A DNA stretch of 64,000 bases from Mya arenaria (Eukaryota; Mollusca; Bivalvia; Myida; Myidae): NCBI RefSeq assembly GCF_026914265.1, contig NC_069122.1, positions 40,878,125-40,942,124 on the forward strand, given 5' to 3'. Position numbers and translations under genes: made by a program. Shown here one piece after another: positions 11,812-22,789 of the stretch (its first letter is position 1; every line of letters begins with the position of its first letter). Below the pieces are notes generated by a model that was not told the origin of the DNA, ran no database searches, and worked only from the letters and a program-made list of their open reading frames with translations.

Positions 11812-13143
11812 TAAAAATTGACTTAATATAAACCACTAAATAATCGCTGTCGTTCGTTTGCTCCGCGGCGCTCTTACCATTGGCCAATCATATCCCATGG
11901 TTTAAAAAATGTGAAAAAAAACAAAATTTCTTATCATGTTTTGTCCAAATATAATAACAATGACTCTGATCTCAATGTTAGTGGAAAACATTGTTGCTCG
12001 CATGTACTATCTTAACAATATACATGTACTCGGATTTGAGCCTTTATTCTTTAAAAGAAGCTTACGCGTTTGAGCCCTGATTTCGTTCCCGCTTCTTATC
12101 TGAAGTCAAGGGTTGGGATGTTGGGCTCAGTTGCCATCGATTTCGGGTTATTTCAATTCGGCGAGCACGCTACTGTTTCATAACTATGAAATACACTTTA
12201 TAAACACCATAGATCTTCATATATCAACAAACAAGTATTTGGGTAGCATGTTTACGTCGTCAAGGCGACGAATATATCCCACGTTGGACGCTAGTTATGT
12301 CACGGTCACTTTACAAGGTCAAGAGTTTTAAGGCCGGTATTCAGAGAGTACGCTGTCGGCGCCCACTGCCCGCTGCCCGCATTACAAAATAGAAACAATC
12401 TTCCAAGTTCCATGTGCCCCAGTTCTTCTACAGATAATGGTATTTTTTATTCAGAAATTTATAAACTAATTATTTGTTCATTTGATTTCAATAATCATTT
12501 TTGTTTTCACATTTACAGAAACTTAAACTTAATATTTAAATATGCAATCATAGCAAAGGCTGTATTAAATGTTTCATTTCCATGTTGAAAAACGATCAAT
12601 TGAACACACATTACATTTTAAAGTTTCATTATCCGGATGTTTTCCTTTTTTAATGTGTTGTGTGCATTAAAATTCATTTATTGTTAATGAAATAATGGTT
12701 TTGGCACTATTTCTATTTTAATTATCCGGTTATGCGTCATCAACCGCTGAATTCACTTACTGCGTCAATCGGAACACCTCGGCCATTATCCAACATAATT
12801 GTTTATCTCGAAGCTTGCCGGAGATGGCCGAGTTGTTACGATTGTCATTGCAGGTATATGTGCATAAATCGGACGCGGATTGGAAGCTCAAGTTGGCGGA
12901 TTATACCAACAGTATGAAACTGGTTGGATTTTAATTTACGTGGATTGCGGACGCGGATAGCGGCGACCGTACACATATAATACCGATCCAAGCCCTGCAT
13001 TTTGTGACCGTTCTATATTTTTTACGCATTAAAAATAGTGATGAAACTTTGCTTACGTGTTTTAGTCATGAAAACAATATGTAAAGCCCATGTTTAAACC
13101 ATGCCATTTCAAGGTCATAACGCCCTTACATGCGGCGGGAATA
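11812..13143. other. Intergenic DNA without a supported gene
   Basis: AT-rich DNA containing the dispersed repeat 12768-12846. Around 12330-12390 there is a short GC-richer stretch of no recognised function. Open frames are short and unrecognisable. Confidence 0.5.
12768..12846 (+). repeat. 'ggccgagttgttacga' dispersed repeat, copy 1
   Basis: It contains 'cggaacacctcggccat', 'atccaacataatt' and 'cggagatggccgagttgtta' in order. The reverse complement of 17190-17266 carries the same string of motifs, and related pieces occur at 41076-41120, 41945-41985, 57843-57950 and 58797-58852. Confidence 0.7.
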
Positions 13144-13309
13144 CAGTCGAACCCCTTTGGCTCCAACTCTCTTGGCTCGATTCCTCGTTGGCTCGAACTA
13201 TAACCGATTTCTTTATACTGAAGGTAATCACTCCCGCTTGGCTCGAATTTTCCGAAGCTCGAGGTATTTTCGCCGGTCCCTGGGAGTTCGAGCTAACGGG
13301 GTTCGACTG
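13144..13309 (+). mobile_element. TA-flanked MITE, family 'cagtcgaacc', copy A
   Basis: A 166-bp element flanked by TA on both sides. Its terminal inverted repeats begin 'cagtcgaacccctttggct' and end 'gctaacggggttcgactg'. There is no transposase frame, so it is non-autonomous. TA target sites and a CAG start suggest the Tc1/mariner-pogo group (inference). Three more copies are at 26725, 46236 and 48144. Confidence 0.85.
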
Positions 13310-14233
13310 TATAGCTGTTGTTCGGAGTGCCCTGCTATTATTTGTTGTTCGTATCAGAGTATTAAATGATCAAACACCGTTGTCGAGGGGCGATTTGCTT
13401 TTACGTCAATTGGGTAACCAGTTAGTTTTGTCCGCTTAAAGATTTAATTCAAAATATTTGATAGACAACTAAACAAACAAATTAGCGAATAATTGAATTG
13501 CATATTCAATATTTGAACAGCTTAAGAGATATATCTTCTCTTTGGGAAGTTTGTTAAATGGAAATTCTCATAAATCGAAATAAGGTACAAATGTACGCAA
13601 TGAAATCGTTGGGTACTCGAATTTGGTTCATTTGGGCCCATATTAAATACGGAAAGGCGCATTCGAAGGGAGTTGTTTTAAGGTCTGCCCGTGCCCGCTG
13701 ACTGCATATAGCTTCACGTACTCCACCGCATCCCTTGTGAAGTGCCAAGAGGAACCTTGTAGCTGAATGGAGGAAAATCAGGCTCATTATTGAACAAGGT
13801 TTAATGCCAAAGATAATAATCCACCCCCTAAACAGTGGCTGTTTAACAACGATGAAAGTCATCTTAAGTGTTACACAAGCGAGAAAAGATAAGGAAGAAT
13901 GGTCAGTCCCGGTCAAATGGGGACCGACAGGGCACTGTGCATGTCACCTTGGTTCGGTTGCAATGTGTAAAACCCCCAGGAAGACTTCGAGCCTCAACTT
14001 TGACCACTATGCTATCCAATCCGATGAAATTAAGAAGAATTATTCAAAGAAAAATCCATGCATATATGTCTATATTCTGGTACTCTGGTACAGGGGAGAG
14101 GTCATGCCACTACCCTATGACCAAAGCCCCCACCAAATAATCAATATCGATTAAGGCAAAAATGTACTAAGATTATTTAATAACCATAATGAATACTTAA
14201 TTTATCTGTACAAAAGTTACCTGTGTTTAAAGT
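13310..14233. other. Intergenic DNA without a supported gene
   Basis: Two overlapping open frames of about 120 codons occur on opposite strands (13554-13916 minus, 13804-14154 plus). Neither has a recognisable motif or splice context, so no gene is called. Confidence 0.4.
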
Positions 14234-16890
14234 GAGGTCATTGTGGACAGTAAGGGCTACCACCTTGGTGGGGTCATCGTGGACAGTAAGGGCTGCCACC
14301 TTGGTGTGGCCATTGTGGACAGTAAGGGCTTCCACCTTGGTGTGGCCATTGTGGACAGTAAGGGCTACCACCTTGGTGTGGCCATTGTGGCCAGTAAGGG
14401 CTTCCACCTTGGTGTGGCCATTGTGGCCAGTAAGGGCTTCCACCTTGGTGTGGCCATTGTGGACAGTAAGGGCTTCCACCTTGGTGTGGCCATTGTGGAC
14501 AGTAAGGGCTTCCACCTTGGTGTGGCCATTGTGGACAGTAAGGGCTACCACCTTGGTGTGGCCATTGTGGACAGTAAGGGCTTCCACCTTGGTGTGGCCA
14601 TTGTGGACAGTAAGGGCTTCCACCTTGGTGTGGCCATTGTGGACAGTAAGGGCTTCCACCTTGGTGTGGCCATTGTGGCCAGTAAGGGCTACCACCTTGG
14701 TGTGGCCATCGTGGACAGTAAGGGCTACCTACTTGGTGTGGCCATCGTGGACAGTAAGGGCTTCCACCTTGGTGTGGCCATCGTGGACAGTAAGGGCTAC
14801 CACCTTGGTGTGGCCATCGTGGACAGTAAGGGCTTCCACCTTGGTGTGGCCATCGTGGACAGTAAGGGCTTCCACCTTGGTGTGGCCATTGTGGACAGTA
14901 AGGGCTTCCACCTTGGTGTGGCCATTGTGGACAGTAAGGGCTACCACCTTGGTGTGGCCATTGTGGACAGTAAGGGCTACCACCTTGGTGTGGCCATTGT
15001 GGACAGTAAGGGCTACCACCTTGGTGTGGCCATTGTGGACAGTAAGGGCTTCCACCTTGGTGTGGCCATTGTGGACAGTAAGGGCTACCACCTTGGTGTG
15101 GCCATCATGGACAGTAAGGGCTACCACCTTGGTGTGGCCATTGTGGACAGTAAGGGCTTCCACCTTGGTGTGGCCATTGTGGACAGTAAGGGCTTCCACC
15201 TTGGTGTGGTCATTGTGGACAGTAAGGGCTTCCACCTTGGTGTGGTCATTGTGGACAGTAAGGGCTACCACCTTGGTGTGGCCATTGTGGACAGTAAGGG
15301 CTTCCACCTTGGTGTGGTCATTGTGGACAGTAAGGGCTTCCACCTTGATGTGGTCATTGTGGACAGTAAGGGCTACCACCTTGGTGTGGCCATTGTGGAC
15401 AGTAAGGGCTTCCACCTTGGTGTGGCCATTGTGGACAGTAAGGGCTACCACCTTGGTGTGGCCATCGTGGACAGTAAGGGCTACCACCTTGGTGTGGCCA
15501 TTGTGGACAGTAAGGGCTACCACCTTGGTATGGCCATTGTGGCCAGTAAGGGCTGGACAGTAAGGGCTTCCACCTTGGTGTGGCCATTGTTGACAGTAAG
15601 GGCTACCACCTTGGTGCGGTCATCGTGGACAGTAAGGGCTACCACCTTGGTGTGGCCATTGTGGACAGTAAGGGCTTCCACCTTGGTGTGGCCATTGTGG
15701 ACAGTAAGGGGTGTGGCCATTGTGGACAGTAAGGGGTTCCACCTTGGTGTGGCCATTGTGGACAGTAAGGGCTTCCACCTTGGTGTGGCCATTGTGGACA
15801 GTAAGGGCTTCCACCTTGGTGTGGCCATTGTGGACAGTAAGGGGTTCCACCTTGGTGTGGCCATTGTGGACAGTAAGGGCTACCACCTTGGTGTGGCCAT
15901 TGTGGACAGTAAGGGCTTCCACCTTGGTGTGGCCATTGTGGACAGTAAGGGCTTCCACCTTGGTGTGGCCATTGTGGACAGTAAGGGCTTCCACCTTGGT
16001 GTGGCCATTGTGGACAGTAAGGGCTTCCACCTTGGTGTGGCCATTGTGGACAGTAAGGGCTACCACCTTGGTGTGGCCATTGTGGACAGTAAGGGCTTCC
16101 ACCTTGGTGTGGCCATTGTGGACAGTAAGGGCTTCCACCTTGGTGTGGCCATTGTGGACAGTAAGGGCTTCCACCTTGGTGGGACCATTGTGGACAGTAA
16201 GGGCTACCACCTTGGTGTGGCCATTGTGGACAGTAAGGGCTACCACCTTGGTGGGACCATTGTGGACAGTAAGGGCTTCCACCTTGGTGGGACCATTGTG
16301 GACAGTAAGGGCTACCACCTTGGTGTGGCCATTGTGGACAGTAAGGGCTTCCACCTTGGTGGGACCATTGTGGACAGTAAGGGCTACCACCTTGGTGTGG
16401 CCATTGTGGACAGTAAGGGCTACCACCTTGGTGTGGCCATTGTGGACAGTAAGGGCTACCACCTTGGTGGGACCATTGTGGACAGTTAGGGCTACCACCT
16501 TGGTGTGGCCATTGTGGACAGTAAGGGCTTCCACCTTGGTGGGGCCATTGTGGACAGTAAGGGCTACCACCTTGGTGCGGTCATCGTGGACAGTAAGGGC
16601 TTCCACCTTGGTGGGGCCATTGTGGACAGTAAGGGCTACCACCTTGGTGCGGTCATCGTGGACAGTAAGGGCTACCACCTTGGTGGGGCCATCGTGGACA
16701 GTAAGGGCTACCACCTTGGTGCGGTCATCGTGGACAGTAAGGGCTAGCACCTTGGTGTGGCCATCGTGGACAGTAAGGGCTACCACCTTGGTATGGCCAT
16801 TGTGGCCAGTAAGGGCTGGACAGTAAGGGCTACCACCTTGGTGTGGTCATTGTGGACAGTAATGGTTACCATCTTGGTACTTTGTACAGT
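14234..16890 (+). repeat. 36-bp minisatellite array, about 73 copies
   Basis: The unit is 'ggacagtaagggcttccacc' followed by 'ttggtgtggccattgt' (36 bp). As the unit is a multiple of three with a stop in only one of six frames, it yields long open frames of 446 and 748 codons on + (VDSKGFHLGVAI or WTVRASTLVWPL repeats) and up to 388 on - (ALTVHNGHTKVE). The main two-way variant is gctacc/gcttcc (Tyr/Phe in one frame), with further ccattgt/ccatcgt, gtgtgg/gtggga and gtgcggtc variants that cluster regionally. Irregular junctions occur near 15548, 15712 and 16808. No splice sites, signal peptide or unique flanking peptide support a gene. Confidence 0.93.
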
Positions 16891-18189
16891 CATTATGGAC
16901 ATTATGTTGTCCATATATTAAACTTCTTGATGTGCGAGGCGTATTAGCCTCTTTATTGTGCCCATATGGTATGTGACTTTTAAAGGCCGCCTTACACAAG
17001 GTCAGAGCTAGGTCAGTGTATACCGGTGGTCAATATGGCTTTTACGAGAGCAGTTCTATTGTCATATCGACCTCTGTATGAATGCGCTAGATTTGGCTTT
17101 AATGCTTTATCACGACTTATAGCAATATCCTTAATTTCTTTTTACCATATTACGTGGGTACCATAACCCATAACATTTTGGTTGTCCATCGTAACAACTC
17201 GGCCATCTCCGGCAAACTTCGAGATAGTCAATTATGTTGGATATTCGCCGATGTATTCCGATTGATTAGGTTTTTTTATTTTATTTTTTTCAGCTTTTTG
17301 TATGTTTTGCCTTTTGGATTGTTATTTTTGTTGAGAACCAACTTAACGTTATAATTCTGGAGTATCAAAGTAACCAGGGTACAATTCAATCAACTCAATT
17401 TCAAGTGCACCTGGTTTTTAAAACGTTCACAAAGGATTGCGTGAATCAGCCAGATTTACTCTTTATACTTATACGATCAAGCGTGATTATGCAGTGTTTC
17501 GTATTTCTATTAAATATCTTAAGACATCAAATTCTATTAAACATTTTAAGACACTTTCAATATAATCTTAGCATAATACAAACAGTGCAATGTGTTTAAG
17601 GTGGTGGGCTGGTTTAAGAGTACCGATTTTATGGTTTAAGAGTTTTGAATGGGGGTCAGTCAAAAAACGACAATATTTGTTCCGAAGTCTGATAAGTATG
17701 ACAGAAAATCGTAACTTGATATTGGGATATTGACATACTGAATATAAGTAAATAGTTCGATAGCATTATGATATTTGTAAAACTTATATAGAATTATTCA
17801 TCAAGGCATTATTTATGAAATGTAAAACATTACGTCTATGGAGATTTGAAACACAAAACATTCCTTTTTCTTTTCTTTCTTTTTTTGAAGATCTCACAAT
17901 AATATTTCAGAAGGAACAGTTCACATCATTATTATTATCATTGCCTTGACAGAAAAGGGCCATTTATCCGTTGACATATCGAAGTTTCTATACAGATTTT
18001 CCTTAAATGATTATCGGAACATGGACTCATTTAATCTTACTTGAACGAACAAAAACCGTTCAAATCAATATGAATACAGAAAATGCATGTATATATACTT
18101 TTATAAAAAAAACCACAAGTCTTAAGTTCGGTTCATATTTATTTAATTTAATATGTCTACAAAACACAATTTGGGCCGCTTGTCTGAAA
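16891..18189. other. Intergenic DNA without a supported gene
   Basis: AT-rich DNA with one dispersed repeat at 17190-17266. Nothing else is recognised. Confidence 0.5.
17190..17266 (-). repeat. 'ggccgagttgttacga' dispersed repeat, copy 2, inverted
   Basis: Read on the minus strand it matches 12768-12846 motif by motif ('aatcggaatacatcggc', 'atccaacataattgac', 'ccggagatggccgagttg'). The two copies face each other across the 36-bp array. Confidence 0.7.
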
Positions 18190-18690
18190 CATTGTTAAAG
18201 TTTACAACGTTGTTAACTGAGTCGTTGTTAACTTTCAAATATTTTATACGCTGAAGGTTTTTCATGGACACACGTGTGATTTTCGGTACTTTATACAAAT
18301 ATTTAAACTATTGGCCTCAATTTCGCGAAACTTCTTAAGGCATTTATAGAGGGATTAAGCTGATTTTACTATTTTTATTTCCCTATAATTTATGTTATTT
18401 AACGATTTTGTTTTACAGATTTAAGACTTTAAATAAGAATTATGCTATGATTGTCACAATAAACAATTTTTCATTTATCGAAATCAAATTTAAGAATGTA
18501 TCCTGGCTACGTGAAATAAGCTACTTAAGCCTGTTAAGCTTAAGAAGTTTCGAGAAATTGGGGCCTGATTCGGCTATGCCTGTTTTACTAAAATATATAT
18601 TAGCGCATCATAAATATTTTACTTTTGAAAGTTAACAACGAATCCGTTAACAAGGTCGTTTACATTAACGAAGTTGTGAACAATTGGCCT
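18190..18690 (+). mobile_element. Nested foldback element (palindromic, about 500 bp)
   Basis: The outer arms contain 'cgttgttaactttcaaa' near 18215-18240 and its reverse complement near 18625-18650. An inner inverted repeat spans about 18312-18566 and starts and ends with 'cctcaatttcgcgaaacttc' and 'gaagtttcgagaaattgggg'. The inner part recurs inverted at 33386-33638. No coding capacity, so it is a non-autonomous foldback element. Confidence 0.75.
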
Positions 18691-18852
18691 CATATCACAG
18701 AAGTTTGTATAACAACCAGAAAAATATGAAAATATAACAAATAATAAAACAAATTCAACAGATGATGAGCTCAAGATGGAACCATGGAGAACATACAATA
18801 AAATACATGAATGATGGATATTGGATGAAAATAAATAGTTACTGTCATTTAA

Positions 18853-19214
18853 AGCTGCACTCTCACAGATTGTCACTTTTGACACTTTTTGTTTTGTTTG
18901 TTGTTGTTTTTTGTCACGGAATCGGGTGATATTGGCATCAGTACCTTCAATTCAATCATATTAGATAAATCACACTAGAACAGATCTCAACTGTTTGGTA
19001 AACTGCAGCAAGTTCCATTTTTCTTAAAGCGTAAGTAACGCCATTCACCATAAAACATCATTTTTCGAACGTAAATAAGATAAACTGCGTTCTGATCTTT
19101 TGGCAGCAGTCTTGTATCACTAGTTTCCGGACACTTACGCAAAAATGGCTTATTCAAAGATCAAAAAATAAATAAATAAAGTTGTCAAAACGATAATTCT
19201 ATGATAGTGCAGCT
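18853..19214 (+). mobile_element. TTAA-flanked foldback MITE, family 1, copy 1
   Basis: It begins 'agctgcactctcacagatt' and ends with the inverse 'gtgcagct', with TTAA directly outside both ends (18849-18852 and 19215-19218). The two halves are long inverted repeats containing 'gatctgatcttttg' and related motifs. TTAA flanks suggest piggyBac-type mobilisation (inference). No open frame. Confidence 0.85.
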
Positions 19215-20407
19215 TTAAAGGGAGTTGTTCACGTTCTATAGGGTCATACAACAAAACTTATGATAGTGTCAGATGTAAACAAATTGCTTGTAAAATGATA
19301 AAAGTTCATCGAAAAATCAAACAAGAGCTTTATAGTTTTATAATATTTCGCTGAAAAAGCGTAAGTATCGCTTTGTGCAAATTGGACGATTTAAGGCTCA
19401 GAATTACAAAATACTATTTTAAACGAGCATCCTCCAATGTTTTCAAAAATGTTTGAAAGAAAATGTCGCACATTTAAATATGAGAACGAGTCCCTTTTAA
19501 AAAAAAACTCGCGCATGTTTTTGGATCAAAATTATTTCCCCGTAAATACAATTGAAAACACTTATAATTGTTTTACTCCGTGATATCGAAATTACAGAAA
19601 AAATATATAATTATAGTATTAAACAGTATTTTGGTTTTAGTGTGGTGCGAACCCACTACGGTAGAGTCAAGATTTTTTTTTTTAGAAAACCGACTCCATA
19701 TCCACTAGGCCACCAGTCAGTATACATAGGTAAAGTATAGGTCGGTTAATTTAACTTGATTCACAAAATAACCCCATTCAATGATTTAATATTGATCTGA
19801 CATTCTTGACATTACGATGTTTTGCCGTACATTCGTCGACAAGATGACCCTGTACACCCGAGGCAAGGCAATGGTCCCCACCCGTGAACAAAATTGTATT
19901 GCCCATATACATTTGAATACTGAATCTAAATATTTTGCAGACAACGAACATTCACAATTTGAGTCAGATTTATCATAATTTGTCATTTTCTATGTTGCAT
20001 AGGTATCATAATTTGTCATTTATCATAATTTGTCATTTTCTATGTTGTTAAAACATGAATGCAAAGAAAATTGGTTTACGTCACTAACAACGATGTTGGT
20101 GTTGCTGTTGTTGTTGTTGTTGCTGATTTAGGAGTAGTAATTTTATCACAATTAGACAACACCAGAAATACGCAAAGACATGTAAACCAACGTCCACTCA
20201 GCCGGCTGAATACCGGAATGAAAAGTAAAACATTAAACAAACAACAATAATATTGTAATACTGTTTTAGACTAAGGATATAATTATACCAGCGGAACAAA
20301 GAAACCATGCTTCAATCGACATTGGTCTAAAATAACGTCAAGCCTTTTGGTGATAAAATGAGGCTTACCTCAACTGTTTAAGACATAAATGTAACTGTAA
20401 TAGATAG

Positions 20408-20509
20408 AGGTACTACCTCAAAGCTTGTGATAATTCTCAGGAGGTACTACCTCAAAGCTTGTGATAATTCTCAGGAGGTACTACCTCAAAGCTTGTGATA
20501 ATTCTCAGG
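20408..20509 (+). repeat. 34-bp direct repeat, three copies
   Basis: Three near-identical copies start at 20408, 20442 and 20476 with core 'aggtactacctcaaagcttg'. Each holds 'tactacctca', complementary to the first ten bases of the conserved microRNA let-7. No transcript is known here. Confidence 0.9.
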
Positions 20510-21046
20510 ATTAAATAATCTTTAAAATCAATTCTATTTCTGGGGCTATTTCATAACTAGTATGTTTTTTCATGCACGGTTTCTTAATTCAGCTAGTGTG
20601 TGTGTATATATATATATAATATATGAAACGGAATATTGATGTTCATCTTAAAATTAATTAATCGGATTAACCAGATCGATTTATATGATTCCCTTAGATA
20701 TAGAATGTCAACATTCCCCAAAATAATACTTGTTGTTTTTATCAAATGTCATCAAATGATTTATCTATTGTTAAACTGTTACATACATATTGAATTCAAG
20801 TTATTACAGTTATTCAAAAAAACATATTTATAATATGGAGGATTTTGGCTAGAAATCGAAAGGCCAAAAAGCTCCTTACAAATTGATTTATATTTATTTC
20901 TGGTGTTAACCGTGTAACGAGGATCTTTTTTAAAAAAGAAAATTGTTACAGGACATAAACCCATAAGACATAGTAAAATAGTCATATAAAATAGATAAGA
21001 CAACGTTAAAAAGGTGTTTATTTTTTTTACAAGGTGACTTAATAAA

Positions 21047-21423
21047 AGCTGCACTCCCACAGAGTTACCGTTTTGACAAGTTTTTCTTTTATTTTTTGTC
21101 TTGAAATGAGCCAATGTTTGCGTAAATATCTGAACACCAGTGATAGAGGTGAGAGGTGATTGCTGACAAAAGATCAGATCGCAGATGATTATATTTCCGT
21201 TCCAAAATCAATCTTTTATGGCCAAAAGCGTTTATAACGCTTTAACCCGAAAAATAATGCATAAAATATCAATTTTTCAACATTAATATGAAAACCTGCG
21301 ATCTGATTGTTTGTCAGAAGTCTTATATCACTCGTTTCTATGCACTTTAACAAATCAAGTGGCTTCTTTTAACATTTTGTTTTGGAAAAGTTGTCAAAAC
21401 GTTCAATCTGTGAGAGTGCAGCT
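21047..21423 (+). mobile_element. TTAA foldback MITE, family 1, copy 2
   Basis: It has the same ends (agctgcactcccacag ... gagagtgcagct) and the same interior motif 'gacaaaagatcagatcgcag' with its inverse near 21300. The right flank is TTAA; the left flank is degraded to TAAA. Confidence 0.85.
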
Positions 21424-21650
21424 TTAAATCTAATTTCAATTCGAGAGACATTTTGATAAAAATGGAACTATTGCATAATCAACTGAGGCAGAAAATGGGT
21501 CATTGCACTATATAACACATTTTTTATAATAACACAAATGATTAAATTGTATTTTTGAAGCAGTAGTGTCGTTTTTCATGAAACCTTTTATCTATAACTA
21601 CATGTGAACTATAACTTATAAATGAAGTAAGAGTTTGTACAGATTCAAAG

Positions 21651-22190
21651 CCCGCCTCCAGCAAGAATAAGCCCTACTCGAACAAAATGATCAGCCCAGC
21701 TCGAACAAGATGATCAGCCCACCTCGAACTGGAATAAGCCCACCTCTAGCAAGAATAAGCCCACCTCGAACAAGATGATAAGCCCACCTCGAACAAGAAT
21801 AAGCCCACCTCGAACATAATGATCAACCCACCTCGAACAAGATGATGATAAGCCCAGTTCGAACAAGAATAAGCCCATCTCGAACAAAATGCTCAGCCCA
21901 CCTCGAACAAGATGATGATGAGCCCACCTCGAACAAGAATAAGCCCACGTCGAACAAAATGCTCAGCCCACCTCGAACAAGATGATGATGAGCCCACCTC
22001 GAACAAGAATAAGCCCACCTCGAACAAAATGCTCAGCCCACCTCGAACAAGATGATGATGAGCCCACCTCGAACAAGAATAAGCCCACCTCGAACAAGAA
22101 TAAGCCCACCTCGAACAAGATGATGATGAGCCCACCTCGAACAAGAATAAGCCCACCTCGAACAAGATGATAAGCCCACCTTAAACAACC
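21651..22190 (+). repeat. 21-bp-based minisatellite ('aagcccacctcgaacaagaat')
   Basis: Tandem 'agcccacctcgaacaa' units are followed alternately by 'gaat', 'aatgctc', 'gatgat' or 'gatgatgatg'. A longer higher-order unit repeats between about 21890 and 22140. Open frames on both strands are repeat by-products. Confidence 0.9.
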
Positions 22191-22336
22191 CAAGCCAGCT
22201 GTGCTACTTCAATCACGTTTTATTGAGAGAAAAAAACGTTCTAGACTATAAACCCTACGCCACAAACAGCACTTGTTCGCTCAAATACCCATGAATAAAT
22301 CACTTATAGCCGTAGTGTGTACGTGCACTGAATTAA

Positions 22337-22707
22337 AGATGCACTCTTACTCCAAATCAGATGAACCACAATAAATACAATTGTTTTGATATTCCAAAAC
22401 GGATGAATACATCTCGAAAACAATGGTTCTTGTTTAATAAGTATACCGAGTTTAATTTGAAAAGAAAGATACAGAAAACATGGTATTTCTGCCTTATGAG
22501 ACTATAGTAGATCATAGTAAATATTTTAGCACTCACCATCATCTTAATACTTTTGCGTTTTCTGCTATTAAATACACGGTAACAATCCTGTTATCAGTAA
22601 TTAATATGTTCCATAAATTATTATTAATTAAGTAGTTAAAGGTTTATCACTAAATAATTATGTTTGTTATACATGTTTATGTAATGATTTTGAATAAGAG
22701 TGTCACT
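22337..22707 (+). mobile_element. TTAA-flanked MITE, family 2, copy 1
   Basis: It begins 'agatgcactcttactcc' after TTAA and ends 'ttgaataagagtgtcactt'; the ends are imperfect inverted repeats. It shares long segments ('accgagtttaatttgaaa', 'aaatacacgg') with 32632-32999 and 33803-34168. It ends about 80 bases beyond the stop codon of the - strand gene at 22790, so it may supply that gene's 3' UTR (inference). Confidence 0.85.
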
Positions 22708-22789
22708 TCAATATTTCCTAGATGCCCATTCGATTGCGTAATCCAGGTCTTTGTATCAACCTACTCGTGGTGAAAGAATAAAACTGCCC

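Noticed and set aside
13554..14154. Overlapping frames of 120 and 116 codons on opposite strands
   Set aside because: No recognisable motif, no splice context, and mutually antisense.
14243..16489. 748-codon open frame (VDSKG..HLGVAI repeats) as a repetitive protein gene
   Set aside because: Five of six frames are open in the same array because the unit is 36 bp and stops occur in only one frame. There is no unique flanking peptide, signal or splice support.
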